Positions 33,021 to 43,574 of a DNA stretch of 64,000 nucleotides are shown here, piece after piece; the first letter of the stretch is position 1; every line of letters starts with the position of its first letter. Source of the DNA: Pararge aegeria. Its lineage: Eukaryota; Arthropoda; Insecta; Lepidoptera; Nymphalidae. The position numbers were made by a program, and so were the translations under genes. The notes beneath the pieces were generated by a model that made no database searches, was not told the DNA's origin, and was given only the letters and a program-made list of their open reading frames with translations. The DNA is taken from positions 19,737,501-19,801,500 of the forward strand of contig NC_053182.1 of the NCBI RefSeq assembly GCF_905163445.1, written 5' to 3'.

Positions 33021-34698
33021 TTATTAACTTGATTTTCAAGAAAAAGAAGCGATAGTGCCAGGTCTACACTAGACTATGATTTTACTAAATAAAAATGATT
33101 ATTCTAAAGGCGATATCCAGCGAGGAAATTGACGAATACATTTGTTTAGAGATACTTTCTTAATAGCGATATCAATGTCATATTTTAGGACCACATATAA
33201 TTTGTCAACGCAATGCGTGTTTTCTGATTTCAATCGAATACCATCATGCAACATGTTCATTCTCCTTTCACCGACACCGATCAACTCGGTCACACGACAT
33301 CAGACAATTATAACCTCTTAAGATACGTGGAATACAGGCCATAATACCGTGCAGATGTGTCGGAAAAATTAGTAATTCGGAACATAGTAATTTACAACCG
33401 TCCACAATTCTTCACGTTCGCAGTTACGTATGTACTACCAGTTTTTATTTTATTTTATTTTTGATATTATTTGAGGTCTTAGTACGGTATGTACGGTTTA
33501 ATTGTTTAAAAGTAACATCTTAACTCGCCAACGCATTATAAATGCGTGTGTCTGTTTGTTTCATTATCTATGTTTGGCTTTAAGACGGCACCGCTCTTGA
33601 TGAAATTGGGCACACACATAACTCGCATCCCGGACATAGGATACGTTTTAGCCTAAAAAAAAGCCAGGGTACTTTAGAAATATTTTTGTCAAACAAAAAC
33701 CGACTTTGTAATATAGGTACAATTAAAAAGCAAGTAACAAATATTTTCTGGAATATTTTTAAGTAGATGCCAAGTAAAATGCAGAAAGTTACTATGTATA
33801 GATCATATACCTCGTATTTCTTTTTATGAAGAAGTGAGGAAAGTACCAGCAGTTTTCTACATTTACATGTTGTAGAAAATTTTTATTTCGTGCTTTAAGT
33901 TGTATTACAAAGCCGTTTTATTTTACTTTTTAGTGGGTAGGTCAATAATATGTAAGTAATAATAGCCGAATGTCAACTGCTCATAACCTACAAAATATTG
34001 CTCTTCCCAAAGCCAGGGCGTTAATACTTGAGAAGATCTCCCGGCACTGCACATGGGAAGTATACCGCCTTAAACAAATAAATATTTTTTACAAATCGGA
34101 TTATAAATGACTGAGTTCTAAGCTAAGAAACATAAAAAAATACAACCTTTTGAGAATTGAGATACTACTAATTTTTAATAAGTCTAGCCAAAAATAAAGC
34201 TAAAAAATGGCCTTGATGCAAGGCTTCACAGCTAAGCCGATGGTGGCTACTTGAAACGGTAATTGAATAATTTTTGACTTGTTATTAAGATTTATAATGT
34301 CACATTAATGCGGGGCAGTGCGGACTCTAAACGTCTCGGGGGTCAATAACATAAACATGGTTAAAGATGACTCGCTCGCATGCGGGACCGTAAAAGCGTT
34401 TGGTAGTCAGAAAGTCCAGTGAAATCTATGCAATCATGAATATTATGGACAAGCATAACTTCTGGCTCGCTGAGATCGGCATTCCTTAATATTTTGTTTG
34501 GCGTTCGGCTGTCACGTGTCGTGGCTCAGTGGCCTTAAAATAGACTGCCTCGGCGAGATATGGGTACCTCATTTAAATATCCACAAATCGTTAAATTCTA
34601 ATTATTACTTGTAACAGTTAATGGTGCCAATTCCGTTGTGTAGTCATCTTAAACTAAACTGACAGATCCAACTGTAGCAGTCCTTTTTCTGCCGTTTT
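33021..34698. other. Helitron-like fragment at about 33525-33700; rest unrecognised
   Basis: AACGCATTATAAATGCGTGT with GTCTGTTTGTTTCATTATC and GATGAAATTGGGCACACA resembles other Helitron-like 5' halves here. A 26-base string at about 33956-33981 recurs at about 61406. The rest is unassigned. Confidence 0.4.
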
Positions 34699-35036
34699 CT
34701 ACTGGGTGTATATGGATCGGTACTTCGAGCTATGTGCCCGTTGCCACTTCAGCTTCGCGACTCGCCGAGCTATGTCAATAACTCTAGTTCTTCTACGAAT
34801 CTCCTCATTTCTGATATGATCACGTAGAGCTACTCCCAGCATAGCTCTTTCCATCGCCCGATGAGTGACTCTGAGCCGCCTTATGAGGCAATAGTAAGCG
34901 ACCACATTTTCAGATCCGTAAGACATCACTGGCAACACGCAATGTTCGAAGACTTTGGTTTTCAGGCACTGAGGTATTTTTGATGAAAAGATGTCACGAA
35001 GTTTCCTCCGCACCGGTATAAGCAAAGTAGATCGCA
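34699..35036 (-). pseudogene. RTE-type reverse transcriptase C-terminal fragment
   Basis: The minus strand encodes RRKLRDIFSSKIPQCLKTKV, FEHCVLPVMSYGSE and LRVTHRAMERAMLGVALRDH, then IRNEEIRRRTRVIDIARRVA and KLKWQ. This is the conserved region after the RT thumb in lepidopteran RTE-like endonuclease-reverse transcriptases. The normal tryptophan-containing segment after YGSE is altered and the C-terminal GRPPTRW block is missing here, so the copy is dead. Confidence 0.85.
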
Positions 35037-35223
35037 AGATAGAAAAATGATTGTAAATGTTGATGTTGGAAAAGTGCAAATACTGATTTTCTTGCCGGCT
35101 CTTCTCGGTAGAATCTGCTTTCCGAACCGTTGGTAGAGTCACTACAAACATACATACTTGACGTTTCAAAAGTGCTTATAAAGTAGGCCTACTTGAAATA
35201 AATGAATTTTGAATTTGAATTTG
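35037..35223 (+). mobile_element. LINE-A 3' end
   Basis: ATGTTGATGTTGGAAAAGTG, CTTTCCGAACCGTTGGTAGA, TTGACGTTTCAAAAGTGCTT and GAAATAAATGAATTTTGAAT are in LINE-A order, ending in TTTGAAT repeats. It lies between two RTE fragments of opposite orientation. Confidence 0.9.
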
Positions 35224-35330
35224 ATCAGCCCCCAACGAGGTGAACTGGCGACATCAGGCGGGACGCTGGAAGTTGCTGGAACAAGCGGCCCAGCGCATTT
35301 TAGAATTCGAAGGAATTCGAAGTATATAAT
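35224..35330 (+). pseudogene. RTE-type C-terminal shred
   Basis: QPPTR followed by a stop, then TGDIRRDAGSCWNKRPSAF, corresponds to the GRPPTRWTDDI block seen at 32130. Stops and frame changes make it a fossil. Confidence 0.6.
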
Positions 35331-36119
35331 ATAAACCTTACGGTTCTTTCGGTTTTCGAAAAATGCACTATTCTAACGTCCGATGAACCTAAGTAGGTAC
35401 CTTACTAAAAAATCGCTAGTGAAGTTATTAGGTTCACATTGTTTCGTGTCGATTTCTCAATACTCCTGTAAGACGAGATAATCATATAGATCGTACGATT
35501 CAATCAACATACGATTTATTTATATAAGTCACAATTAATGGTGGGCCTACACCCGATACAAAAACGATTGTCTCCTTTTATTAAATTGGTTCAGTAGGTT
35601 CACACTTGCATACATACTTTCGCCTTTATAATATTCGTGTGATATCTACTCTTAATATGTATATTATATAATGTAAGCTCGCTAGGTAAGTCGTTTCGTA
35701 ACGATGAATTATTGGATTAAAAGAGAGAGTTCCATCATCCCACTGTCCCGCGGGTAGGTTAGTGAAGAAAGTACCCGAGCACACTTTCCGAAATGGATTG
35801 AGGGTGAAACATGCAGTATGACCTTTTCAGATGCGAAGTAGTATGTGGGAGCTGATCAAACTGGAGTGCGGTACCTACTCGTACCTGTCGCCCGCCACGC
35901 CCAGTTAGCGGCGCGACACGAGTTTTGCCGTTTAGCGACTGTTGAACCCTCTGACATACGTACACCTACCGTCCTAGACTTAAGCAAACAGTTGGTTCTT
36001 GTAATACCCACCGAGGTAGTTTGTGATGCTAGCCGAGTTCACATGAGTGAATTTAAACGTATTTTTATCAATGTGCAGGGCTAGCACAGGCCGGAAAAAA
36101 AAATTGTATCCCCTGAAGC
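35331..36119. other. Mostly unrecognised; short Helitron-like end
   Basis: GTTCACACTTGCATACATAC to CTTTATAATATTCGTG (35598-35640) looks like a Helitron-like 5' end in reverse. No gene signal. Confidence 0.4.
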
Positions 36120-36234
36120 CAGTGGCGTGCATAGAGGGTATGCACAGAGTATGCAGATGGTATAAAATGAAGAAAATCTCCAGTACGAGTTATAAATACT
36201 TAAGGATACGCTTTTTATAACTCTTACAATGCCT
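36120..36234. mobile_element. hAT-type MITE M1, left half only
   Basis: Starts CAGTGGCGTGCATAGAGGGT and runs through TCCAGTACGAGTTATAAAT to CTCTTACAATGCCT, then stops abruptly. Confidence 0.82.
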
Positions 36235-36474
36235 GTCCTGTCAAGCGCTCTAATTTGCATGGCTGATGACGATTCCAGCATTGGACGTGCAATAGTACGC
36301 TCAAGTTATAATAAATGTATGTATGTATGCGTCTAATAACCTCATGTAAGCAACTGATTGAGACAATTTGTCTATTACACCACCTATTTGGTCTGTCGCA
36401 CTTAGGGTTGTCAGATTCTTTTGCCAATTCCTAGATAGTTCTGGGGTAATATGACCCATTGCAATACATGCAGT

Positions 36475-36669
36475 CAGTGGCGTGCCGAGAGGGTATGAAC
36501 AGGGTATGCAGATTATATAAAACTAGGTATATTAATCCAGTACGAGTTTTAAAAACTAAAGGATAGGCTTTTTATAACTCTTACAATGCCTACCCTTAAG
36601 TTTTACATAACTCGTACTGGAGATTTTTATTATTTTATTTAATGTGCATACCCTCTATGCACGCCACTG
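36475..36669. mobile_element. hAT-type MITE M1 with 8-bp target duplication
   Basis: A 195-bp element from CAGTGGCGTGCCGAGAGGGT to CTCTATGCACGCCACTG. The flanks CATGCAGT (36467-36474) and CATGTAGT (36670-36677) give an 8-bp duplication with one mismatch, the hAT signature. The two halves are mutually complementary, so it would fold into a long hairpin. Confidence 0.9.
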
Positions 36670-36721
36670 CATGTAGTGAGTATTCAGTTCTCGGTTTCAT
36701 AGAATGTTATTTGATTTCTAA

Positions 36722-36855
36722 ATGATAAAGATAGATAGATAAAGTCTTTATTGCACCAATTAAAAGTGAAAACATGAAATAACAAAAACAATATATATAT
36801 ATAATGCGCAAAGGCGGTCTTATCGCTTTAAGCAATCTACTCGGGAAAACGGGAT
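36722..36855 (-). mobile_element. LINE-C 3' end
   Basis: Reverse-strand tail: a GATAGATAGATAAAG stretch, then TCTTTATTGCACCAATTAAA and AAAGGCGGTCTTATCGCTTT, as in the LINE-C end at 60410. Confidence 0.75.
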
Positions 36856-36959
36856 AGTGTAACAGGTTTATAAGTAGTAGGTAATGAAATAAATTATATG
36901 CACTTTTAAATCTAATTATACATAAAATACAATACAGTACGGTTGCACTAACAGTGTTT

Positions 36960-37585
36960 GAATCAACGGCCGAATGACGCAGTTTGCAGCGACCCTGCTT
37001 TCTGAGTCCAAGGCCGTGGGTTCGATTCCCACTACTGGAAAATGTTTGTGATGAACAAGAATGTTTTTCAGTGTAATATATATGACGGCGCGTCAAAGTT
37101 TAGAGTGAATACGGCCTGTCAAAGTCACTCTAGCGGAGCGTCGCGTTTATGGTAGCGGGGGAAAGGATCGCAATCTTGGTTTTCTCGAGAGGCGGGAAGA
37201 ACCAGCGCGCCGTTTTTGCGACGAATCGCTGTTTGTTAACTTAAACAAATTACTTTATGATAGTCTTTATTGAAGTACTGATAATTAGTAATATAGATTG
37301 GAATTATTATTATTGTGATATACATACATACTAGAGGAATATAATAATTTTGTGTTTATACTGACTTGAGTTGTTATTTTAAAATAATAGTTGTTTATTT
37401 ACAATGAGTTCAGAAATGAGTTTAGAAGAAGGCCCTTCTGCGTTTTATATATAATATATAGATAAACACCCAGTTTGTCTATATGTTATAAGTATTTATG
37501 TAGGTATATTATTCATAAAATTCATCAGAACCCATAACACAAGCTACGCTTACTTTGGGACGAGATGGCGATGTGTGTAGTCGTA
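36960..37585 (+). mobile_element. SINE-A interrupted by about 390 bp
   Basis: The head and B-box region (GTGGGTTCGATTCCCACTAC) run to CAGTG at 37073; the 3' part resumes with TATGTTATAAGTATTTATGT at about 37481 and reaches CTTACTTTGGGACGAGATGG. The insert ends with the reverse complement of the SINE word CTGGGTGTTTATC at 37460-37472, so a piece of the SINE itself is inverted. Inside the insert, ATGAGTTCAGAAATGAG in a good Kozak context opens only a short frame. Confidence 0.78.
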
Positions 37586-37848
37586 GTATTTTTATTTATG
37601 AGAGAGAGTTCCCCGAGTTTCCCAGAATTCTTACCTCCCTTCCATCTGACAACCCTAATCGTCCAGGATGCACAGTCATTATAGGACACTTGTTGCGTTG
37701 TCAAAAGATTGTTGCGAGTTGTTAGCAATTGATTGACGGTGACGCTCCGATCTGTTGCTGTACTCCTAGTAGAGCTATACCTATTATTCGACATTGCTCA
37801 TTCATAGGAAATCACATCTAGTATATATTATGTGTATTATCGTCTATA

Positions 37849-38025
37849 TGAAGCGCTGATAGCCCAGTGGTTAGGACTCGTGCTTCGCTTTCGGGGGACT
37901 GAGTTGCCACCTCTAAGTTTTAAGTTAGGTGTGTTTTAAGCATTAAAATAACACTTGCTTCAACGGTGAACGTCAAAATAATGAGGAAACCTTCATGCCT
38001 GAGAGTTCTTCTTAATGTTTTCAAT
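37849..38025 (+). mobile_element. SINE-B, 3'-truncated
   Basis: Head AGCGCTGATAGCCCAGTGGT, then GTGCTTCGCTTTCGGGGGAC, AAAATAACACTTGCTTCAAC and ATGAGGAAACCTTCATGCCT. It is truncated after the first two thirds. Confidence 0.88.
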
Positions 38026-38167
38026 GTAAATTTGACTATCAGTATCACCTCGACGAAGATAATATAAAAAACATATCATGAGTTGACGAACTGACTATCC
38101 TAGCTAGATTTTATCTGTGTTAAGGATAACCAGCCCTCTCCCTAGGAATATACATAAACAGATTGAA

Positions 38168-38168
<1 letters not shown>

Positions 38169-38222
<54 letters not shown>
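38169..38222. repeat. Microsatellite (TG)27
   Basis: An uninterrupted TG run of 54 bases. A plus-strand frame crosses it and yields a Cys-Val repeat, which is an artefact. Confidence 0.98.
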
Positions 38223-38224
<2 letters not shown>

Positions 38225-38842
38225 GATGTGTTTAGAAATTTAGCCTATCTGGTATTCGATTCGCTGTTACATTCTTTCTTTACTTATTTGAACATACGTT
38301 GGTTCAAGTGTTTTAAAAACAAAGGACCGGCGATGTATCTAGCGTCTGGAGTTTTCTACAGATTACAAGTTCTTCAAGATCACCTGTACAAAGACAAGAA
38401 ACACGTGCAAGAATCTTATAATAATTATGTAATTATTTTTACGTGTGTTAACCTTTTCGTCACCCTTGCCGCTACGCACCTAAGTGGGTCAAGGCTCTAT
38501 TTGTCGTCTAGGGGAGCTCTTCCAAGGAAGTACTTCAACTGTGCTTATTTGTGCAGCCAAACAGCATTGCTGTGTTCCGGTCTGAACGACATCAGTGTTT
38601 TATAAGTTTGAAGTGACTGTGTTTTTGTGTGTGTGCGTGTGGGTGATTATGTGTGTATATGTGTAATTGTGATTTGTGGCGTAGCTCCCAAACGGCTTAA
38701 CCGTATTTGATTTTTTTTTGTTCGTAACGCGAATGAATTTTCGTCGCGCAATATGAATAAAAATTAAATGATAATTCGATTCTTTTTCATCCTATAATTA
38801 CAGTTTAATGAGTAATTATAACTGGTCTACTACCTGTACGTA
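38223..38842. other. No gene supported; repeat trace
   Basis: GCAGCCAAACAGCATTGCTG and TTCCGGTCTGAACG (38551-38590) look like a dispersed SINE-like repeat, with a faint counterpart near 20670. CCAAACGGCTTAACCGTATT (38689) resembles Helitron-like interiors. The 162-codon frame covering this area starts upstream and runs through the TG repeat, so I do not call it. Confidence 0.5.
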
Positions 38843-38845
38843 CAG

Positions 38846-38984
38846 GCGTGCACTTCATACATGCACGAATACACTGCCTACCCTTTCATTGATATTAAAC
38901 TTATAGGAGGTTTTTTTTGCCATTTATGCAATTTCCCTGCTGTGTGCAAACCCTGGTAAGAAGCCCAGTGTACGCCACTGCCTA
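38846..38984. mobile_element. hAT-type MITE M2
   Basis: CAGGCGTGCACTTCATACAT, CACTGCCTACCC, CCCTGGTAAGAAGCCCAGTG and GTACGCCACTG mark an M2 copy. The left TIR has lost two bases and no target duplication is clear. Confidence 0.8.
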
Positions 38985-39129
38985 CAGCAGTGTAGGATTA
39001 GTAGCCAAAGTGGATTCAGCTGTGTTTGCTTTCTTGTAGAAGGCCGTCGTCCAGACAAGGCTGCTTAAAAAAAATGTATGTTAAGAAAAAAATATGTCGC
39101 TCCTTTGTATTACTGAATAATATCACAAC

Positions 39130-39270
39130 TGGTAATGTATGTCACCACATGGTTTTAGACCGGGGTAGGCGTAATTCAATAACTTGGCAGAAAATGGAAA
39201 TGCTCCTACTTTACGAATGATACAAGTTTTTAGGCAGTGCTTCTATACATGTATGAAGTGCACGCTACTG
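39130..39270. mobile_element. hAT-type MITE M2, decayed
   Basis: GAAAATGGAAATGCTCCTAC, TAGGCAGTGCTTCTATACAT and GTATGAAGTGCACGCTACTG give the M2 right half. The left end is not clear. Confidence 0.6.
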
Positions 39271-39361
39271 ATTCCAGGCTAGCTGGACTATGCCGAAGGG
39301 ATTGCTCAACATCTGGGACTAATAATTTCAGAGAAATAAATGTAACACATGTACGCACTAA

Positions 39362-39665
39362 GTGCGGTGAAAGCCCAACGGGTAGCACTTCGCATTCACT
39401 ATCATGGGGTGGTGAGTTCGAATCCCAGCACCTCTAATTTTTATGAGTTATGTGCGTTTTAAGCATTTAAAATGTCACTTGCTTCAACGGTGAAGGATAA
39501 CATCGTGTGGAAACCTGCATACCTGAGAGTTTTTCATAATGTTCTCGAAGATGTGTGCAGTCCACCAATCCGCAGTGGGCCAGCGTGGTGGACTACGGCC
39601 TTAACCCCTTCTCATTGTGGGAGGAGACCCGTGCCCTGTGGTGGGTTGGTAATGGGTTGATGATA
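39362..39665 (+). mobile_element. SINE-B, full-length
   Basis: The most complete SINE-B here: head GCGGTGAAAGCCCAACGGGT and GAGTTCGAATCCCAGCACCT, body CACTTGCTTCAACGGTGAAG and CCACCAATCCGCAGTGGGCC, and 3' end CTCATTGTGGGAGGAGACCC with GGTTGGTAATGGGTTGATGA. Useful as the reference for the broken copies. Confidence 0.92.
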
Positions 39666-40259
39666 TTCTAACTAAAAATACTATGTGCTTACATTTTAAT
39701 AGAAAATGTGGGTGTACCACAATATACCTACTGAATCTGCGTAACCCTTTCTGGAGTACAGGCGTGACATTATGTTGTATGACATAGAAAAAAAATCATA
39801 TTTACGCGACACTGGCAATTGCGGTTGATTTTCTAGTTATGCCTGAACATATGTAGATAAAAAAGTTGTGATACATGTTTTTAATAAGGAGATAAAAGCA
39901 CAACATCAGCTGCGCTTAAGTCGAACTGGGTCACAGTTGGTTAAAACAACTGAAAAAAAAGGTCCCAGATAATAATTAAATATTAATTTACAAACATGAT
40001 CACACCCACACGTAAATGAACATAAAATCCGCAAGTTAGCGTTCGTAAAATTTGAAATTTAATTACGGGCTGATTCGATCTAAAACTTGACTTGATATCT
40101 TTGACTAATATTTTTTTTTTTTTACTTTATCAATGTCTTTGTGAAGTACAATACGTACAGCTCATCTTACTCCGGATTAATGTAGCTCTCTATAGGTCAC
40201 ATAAACCGTTCTATGATCATAGATAACATGACGTCCGCTGTCAGTTGTGATGTGTTTCT

Positions 40260-40440
40260 AATGAACGGCCAGATTATTCTTTTGTTTGAAACATTTTTTT
40301 TATTGATAAATATTGCATAATATTTATTTAATATTTATTATCCTATTGCGGACTAATAAAAATCCAACAAATCATAAAAAATTTAAAATCGGTCGATAAT
40401 AAATGGCGTAACTAATACCATTTATAACTTAAGAACGGAT
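40260..40440. mobile_element. Helitron-like fragment
   Basis: TTTATTATCCTATTGCGGAC and AAATCATAAAAAATTTAAAA with AATAAATGGCGTAACTAATA correspond to the interior of the copy at 22100-22290. It lies just before another Helitron-like element at 40468. Confidence 0.55.
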
Positions 40441-40467
40441 GGAGCACTCGACTTTGTTTTATATATA

Positions 40468-40621
40468 TCTTTATATATATATTTCTTGTGTGCGTGTGTA
40501 TGTCACTGAACTTCTCCTAAACGGCTGGACCGATTTGGATGAATTTTGTATGCGTTTGGGTGGCACTCTGAATAGTTTAGATTTACAAATCAGCCCGACA
40601 GATGGTGCTGGGGTCCGCTAG
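40468..40621 (+). mobile_element. Short Helitron-like element, second family
   Basis: Starts TCTTTATATATATATTTCTT and ends GTGCTGGGGTCCGCTAG. The interior (CTTGTGTGCGTGTGTATGTC, CAGCCCGACAGATGG) is nearly repeated at 62098-62254. About 154 bp with TC and CTAG ends and no coding capacity. Confidence 0.78.
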
Positions 40622-40639
40622 TATATATATATATATATA

Positions 40640-40739
40640 TACGGAATAAAATTCAAACTCATTCGAAAAAGGAAAAATCTATATATATATATAGATACAG
40701 ATTTTTCCTTTTTCGAATGAGTTCGAATTTTATTCCGTA
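40640..40739. repeat. Near-perfect inverted repeat, 41-bp arms
   Basis: Arms 40640-40680 and 40699-40739 differ at one position; the spacer is 18 AT-rich bases. The arms begin TACGGAATAAAATTC and end with its reverse complement. The structure would form a strong hairpin or cruciform and looks young. Confidence 0.95.
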
Positions 40740-41539
40740 GAATCAGAAAAGATCTGTGTGATTTTAATTATTGTTGAACAACTAATTGTGACCCACAATT
40801 TTAGCAAATAATTATTATTTATATATATACTTTTATCCCCAAGTTACAAACGGGGATTAGAGTTAATATCAGCGGCTCGGCTATATGTCGAGTATGTAAC
40901 TCATTGTAGTACAAACTAGGGTTTCCTTTTACTGAAATTCAGCTTTATAAACGGCTGACTTAAAAAACAGGTCGTTCCTGGCACAAAATCATTTAAACGT
41001 TTAAACGGTTCACCTTCATGACATTTATTAGTATGTAAAAAATGCCTGAAGCAACTCCAAACATTCAAATGATCAACAACCTGATCTTCAGTCGGCATAA
41101 AACAATAACGATACAGTCATAAACAAGCAAGGCCGCCGATTTAACGACAGTTTTATTGCTTTTAGTCATTACGCATAGGCGTTAAACTTATTCGGCTGTT
41201 ATCTTTATAACCGATCAAATGTCTGCAGGATGTGACTGAGTGATTTTATGTAGATTAAGCCGCCATGTATATCACATGCTAGTTGTTTAACACCCTATTC
41301 AAATAGAGGGGTGTATTTTTAGTTTATTTTTATTTAACGGTTTTGTTGTATGGGAGTCGACCGGGGTAAATGACCGCTCTTGTTCGATCTCGCACTTAGC
41401 AAGGCAGGGAGCACATCTAATTTTTTACAGCTATATGCTACTAGTGCCTTGCACAAGTGTGATTCCACAGAGTTATTGAAGTTATATTTCATTTGACAGT
41501 GAACACTTTCAATTTTCTGTCAAAAGTCTGCGGGCTGTG
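40740..41539. other. No feature recognised
   Basis: AT-rich sequence. A 60-codon minus-strand frame at 40916-41098 has no family resemblance. Confidence 0.45.
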
Positions 41540-42280
41540 GCTGCCGGTGATTTAATTGATTCACTTTTACAAAAATCTCAAATTTTTATGTTGAGTAAAA
41601 CTCCGACTGTTGTCCGATGATTAGTCTATTAGTACCCAAAATTTAAGTATGTTTATTATATATATAAATAAACTTTATTTAAGTAGATAATGCGTTACAT
41701 TAAAACTTTCAATGTATTAACTACCTTTTTTCTATTTTGACGTGACAACGTTTTATAAATTGGTTTGCCGGGTGACACTTCAAGAAACTGCGTTACGCTC
41801 CGCTCACGTTATGCGCTCACAATGAGAGCGAGTGAGAGGCACGCGTCCCTTCCACTCGGGCATGGTTAGCCCGCCTAAGAGCGAGAGAGACAGACATAAA
41901 AAGTGAAAGGCACGCGTCCCTTTGTAGTAAACGCTGTTTCATTGTACGCAAATGTATTGCAAGTTATTGTATGTATATTTGTATATAAATACGTATGTAT
42001 GTGTAAAGGTAAAAATAAAATTTTGTTAATATGAAATTCAGTGCGAGATTCTTTGTAATTAATGTTTTAAATATAATTCTTTGTATAAATAAATGTTTTA
42101 AATTGTTACTATTATTTCATCCTTCTTCCTACTATACGAATGAATATTCACATTAAAATTATTTTACCACTCAAAGTCGTTGTCACGTAAAACTTTCGCC
42201 CGTATACCGACTTTACAGGCAACCAATTTTTTTTTTTAGTGTCGTTTTTTCTACAAACGTAGAATAAGGCGAAAGATACA
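41540..42280 (+). repeat. Unclassified repeat X, copy 2, interrupted
   Basis: GGTGATTTAATTGATTCACT, AAAACTTTCAATGTATTAAC and GTGTCGTTTTTTCTACAAAC follow the order of 11985-12170. Between the last two, positions 41740 to about 42230 are foreign. Confidence 0.65.
41740..42188. mobile_element. DNA element with ACGTGACAACG terminal repeats
   Basis: ACGTGACAACG (41740-41750) and CGTTGTCACGT (42178-42188) are exact inverted repeats bracketing 449 bp. The left part is rich in GAGCGAGTGAGAGGCACGCG-like sequence, unlike its surroundings. The same ends occur at 23371 and 24326. Interruption of repeat X supports insertion, although about 45 extra bases at the right leave the exact boundary uncertain. 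Confidence 0.6.
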
Positions 42281-42679
42281 ATTTTTTAAAATAAATTTTT
42301 GTCTTGTTACGGCAAAGACACGGCGACTTCTAACGCGTGTACATAAGTGCACACACGTATTTTTTAAATTACTGTTTTTTTTGGCATATTTTTATTTTTT
42401 ATTACTCTAAACAGAGTATGTGAATAGGTATAATGTTCGCAACTATTATTATATTTTGTATGGAGTTACAGAGTTCCAAGTTAAATTCACATCGTTTACT
42501 CCGCTGTCTGCTTAGAATGATACCTTGTAAAGGGTTTTTGTATTCATATCACGTATTATATAGTAAAGTTATTTTTAAAGTTAAAATTTTAAAGCAGTGA
42601 CATAAATTTTCCTGTCGCCGACAGCCAGCTAGCGGCTTGCCTATTAAAGCCTCTTTTTAACCAACATCTAAGACATGAC

Positions 42680-42750
42680 ATGTTCCAGTTGAGGGAATCG
42701 AATCCACGACCATCATGGCGTATTTTCCCGGACGAGCTCTGTCACAAAGC
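42680..42750 (-). mobile_element. tRNA-like SINE head, unclassified
   Basis: On the minus strand, GTCGTGGATTCGATTCCCTC resembles a B-box region and is followed by AACTGGAACATGTC. Too little remains to classify it; it is not a complete tRNA. Confidence 0.4.
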
Positions 42751-42758
42751 TCTACTAC

Positions 42759-42908
42759 CAGTGGCGTGCACAGAGTTTTTGAACAGGGTATGCATAAAGA
42801 AGGCAGATGCCATAAAATGGAATAATCCTTCGCATTCATGAGTATTACAAACATTTTAGGGTATGCAGAGCTTTTGTGCATGTATGAAGTGCACGCCTGA
42901 CGCCACTG
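42759..42908. mobile_element. hAT-type MITE M2 with exact 8-bp target duplication
   Basis: A 150-bp element from CAGTGGCGTGCACAGAGTTT to CGCCACTG, flanked by TCTACTAC at 42751-42758 and 42909-42916. The interior has AACAGGGTATGCATAAAG and GCATGTATGAAGTGCACGCC. The exact duplication defines the boundaries and supports hAT-type mobilisation. Confidence 0.93.
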
Positions 42909-42965
42909 TCTACTACCTACTAGGGTTATTTGTTTCATATCGTTGATAAGGATACAGATCGCTAT

Positions 42966-43290
42966 CAGTGGCGTTCCTAGGGTTTTGAATTTGAGCAAGC
43001 CCAGTAACCTAAAGGACAAATTTAACTCGTCATGATCTCTAAGTCACCATTCTTGTTGTGCTAAATGACAAACAATATCAACAAATCTTTGAAAAACGCT
43101 ACGATTAAGGTCAGCACGCGAATTATGATTGCAAAATTCGATTGATAATTGGTTGGATAAAGAAGTTTCTATGCGCTGTTTGCCAAAATTAAAAAAGTAA
43201 TCATAAAACTCCAAGTGTTTGTGTGAGTTCTGCTCTCTTTAATTTTATGATACTTTGTAATTTATGTCATAAGTCGCTATCATTAAACGC
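42966..43290 (-). mobile_element. hAT-type element, reverse copy of the right end of 10388-11414
   Basis: CAGTGGCGTTCCTAGGGTTT, GAATTTGAGCAAGCCCAGTA and CTCGTCATGATCTCTAAGTC match the reverse complement of about 11100-11414. The other end was not found, so this copy is incomplete. Confidence 0.8.
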
Positions 43291-43574
43291 AAATTTTCAA
43301 ATTGGTTAAAAGAATGGCAACAATTCTCTCGTATACATATTACAATGTAACACGTACAATACATAATACATATTACAACAATGCAATACATAATACATAT
43401 TACAATGTGTCCTTCGTAATGTGCGTCAAGCGTCTTAATTGAAGGCCATTATAACAAATTGCTCCAATAAGTAGGCACCATTTGAGCGCGGTTTACACTC
43501 GGGAGTGGGCCGGTGCATTCAACAGTTTCCATCACAAGATGATTTATTAAAGAACATTTGAATAAATAACTTCC

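Noticed and set aside
38117..38605. 162-codon frame, longest in the window
   Set aside because: It runs through the (TG)27 microsatellite and a dispersed repeat at its end, and has no recognisable domain, so it is probably chance.
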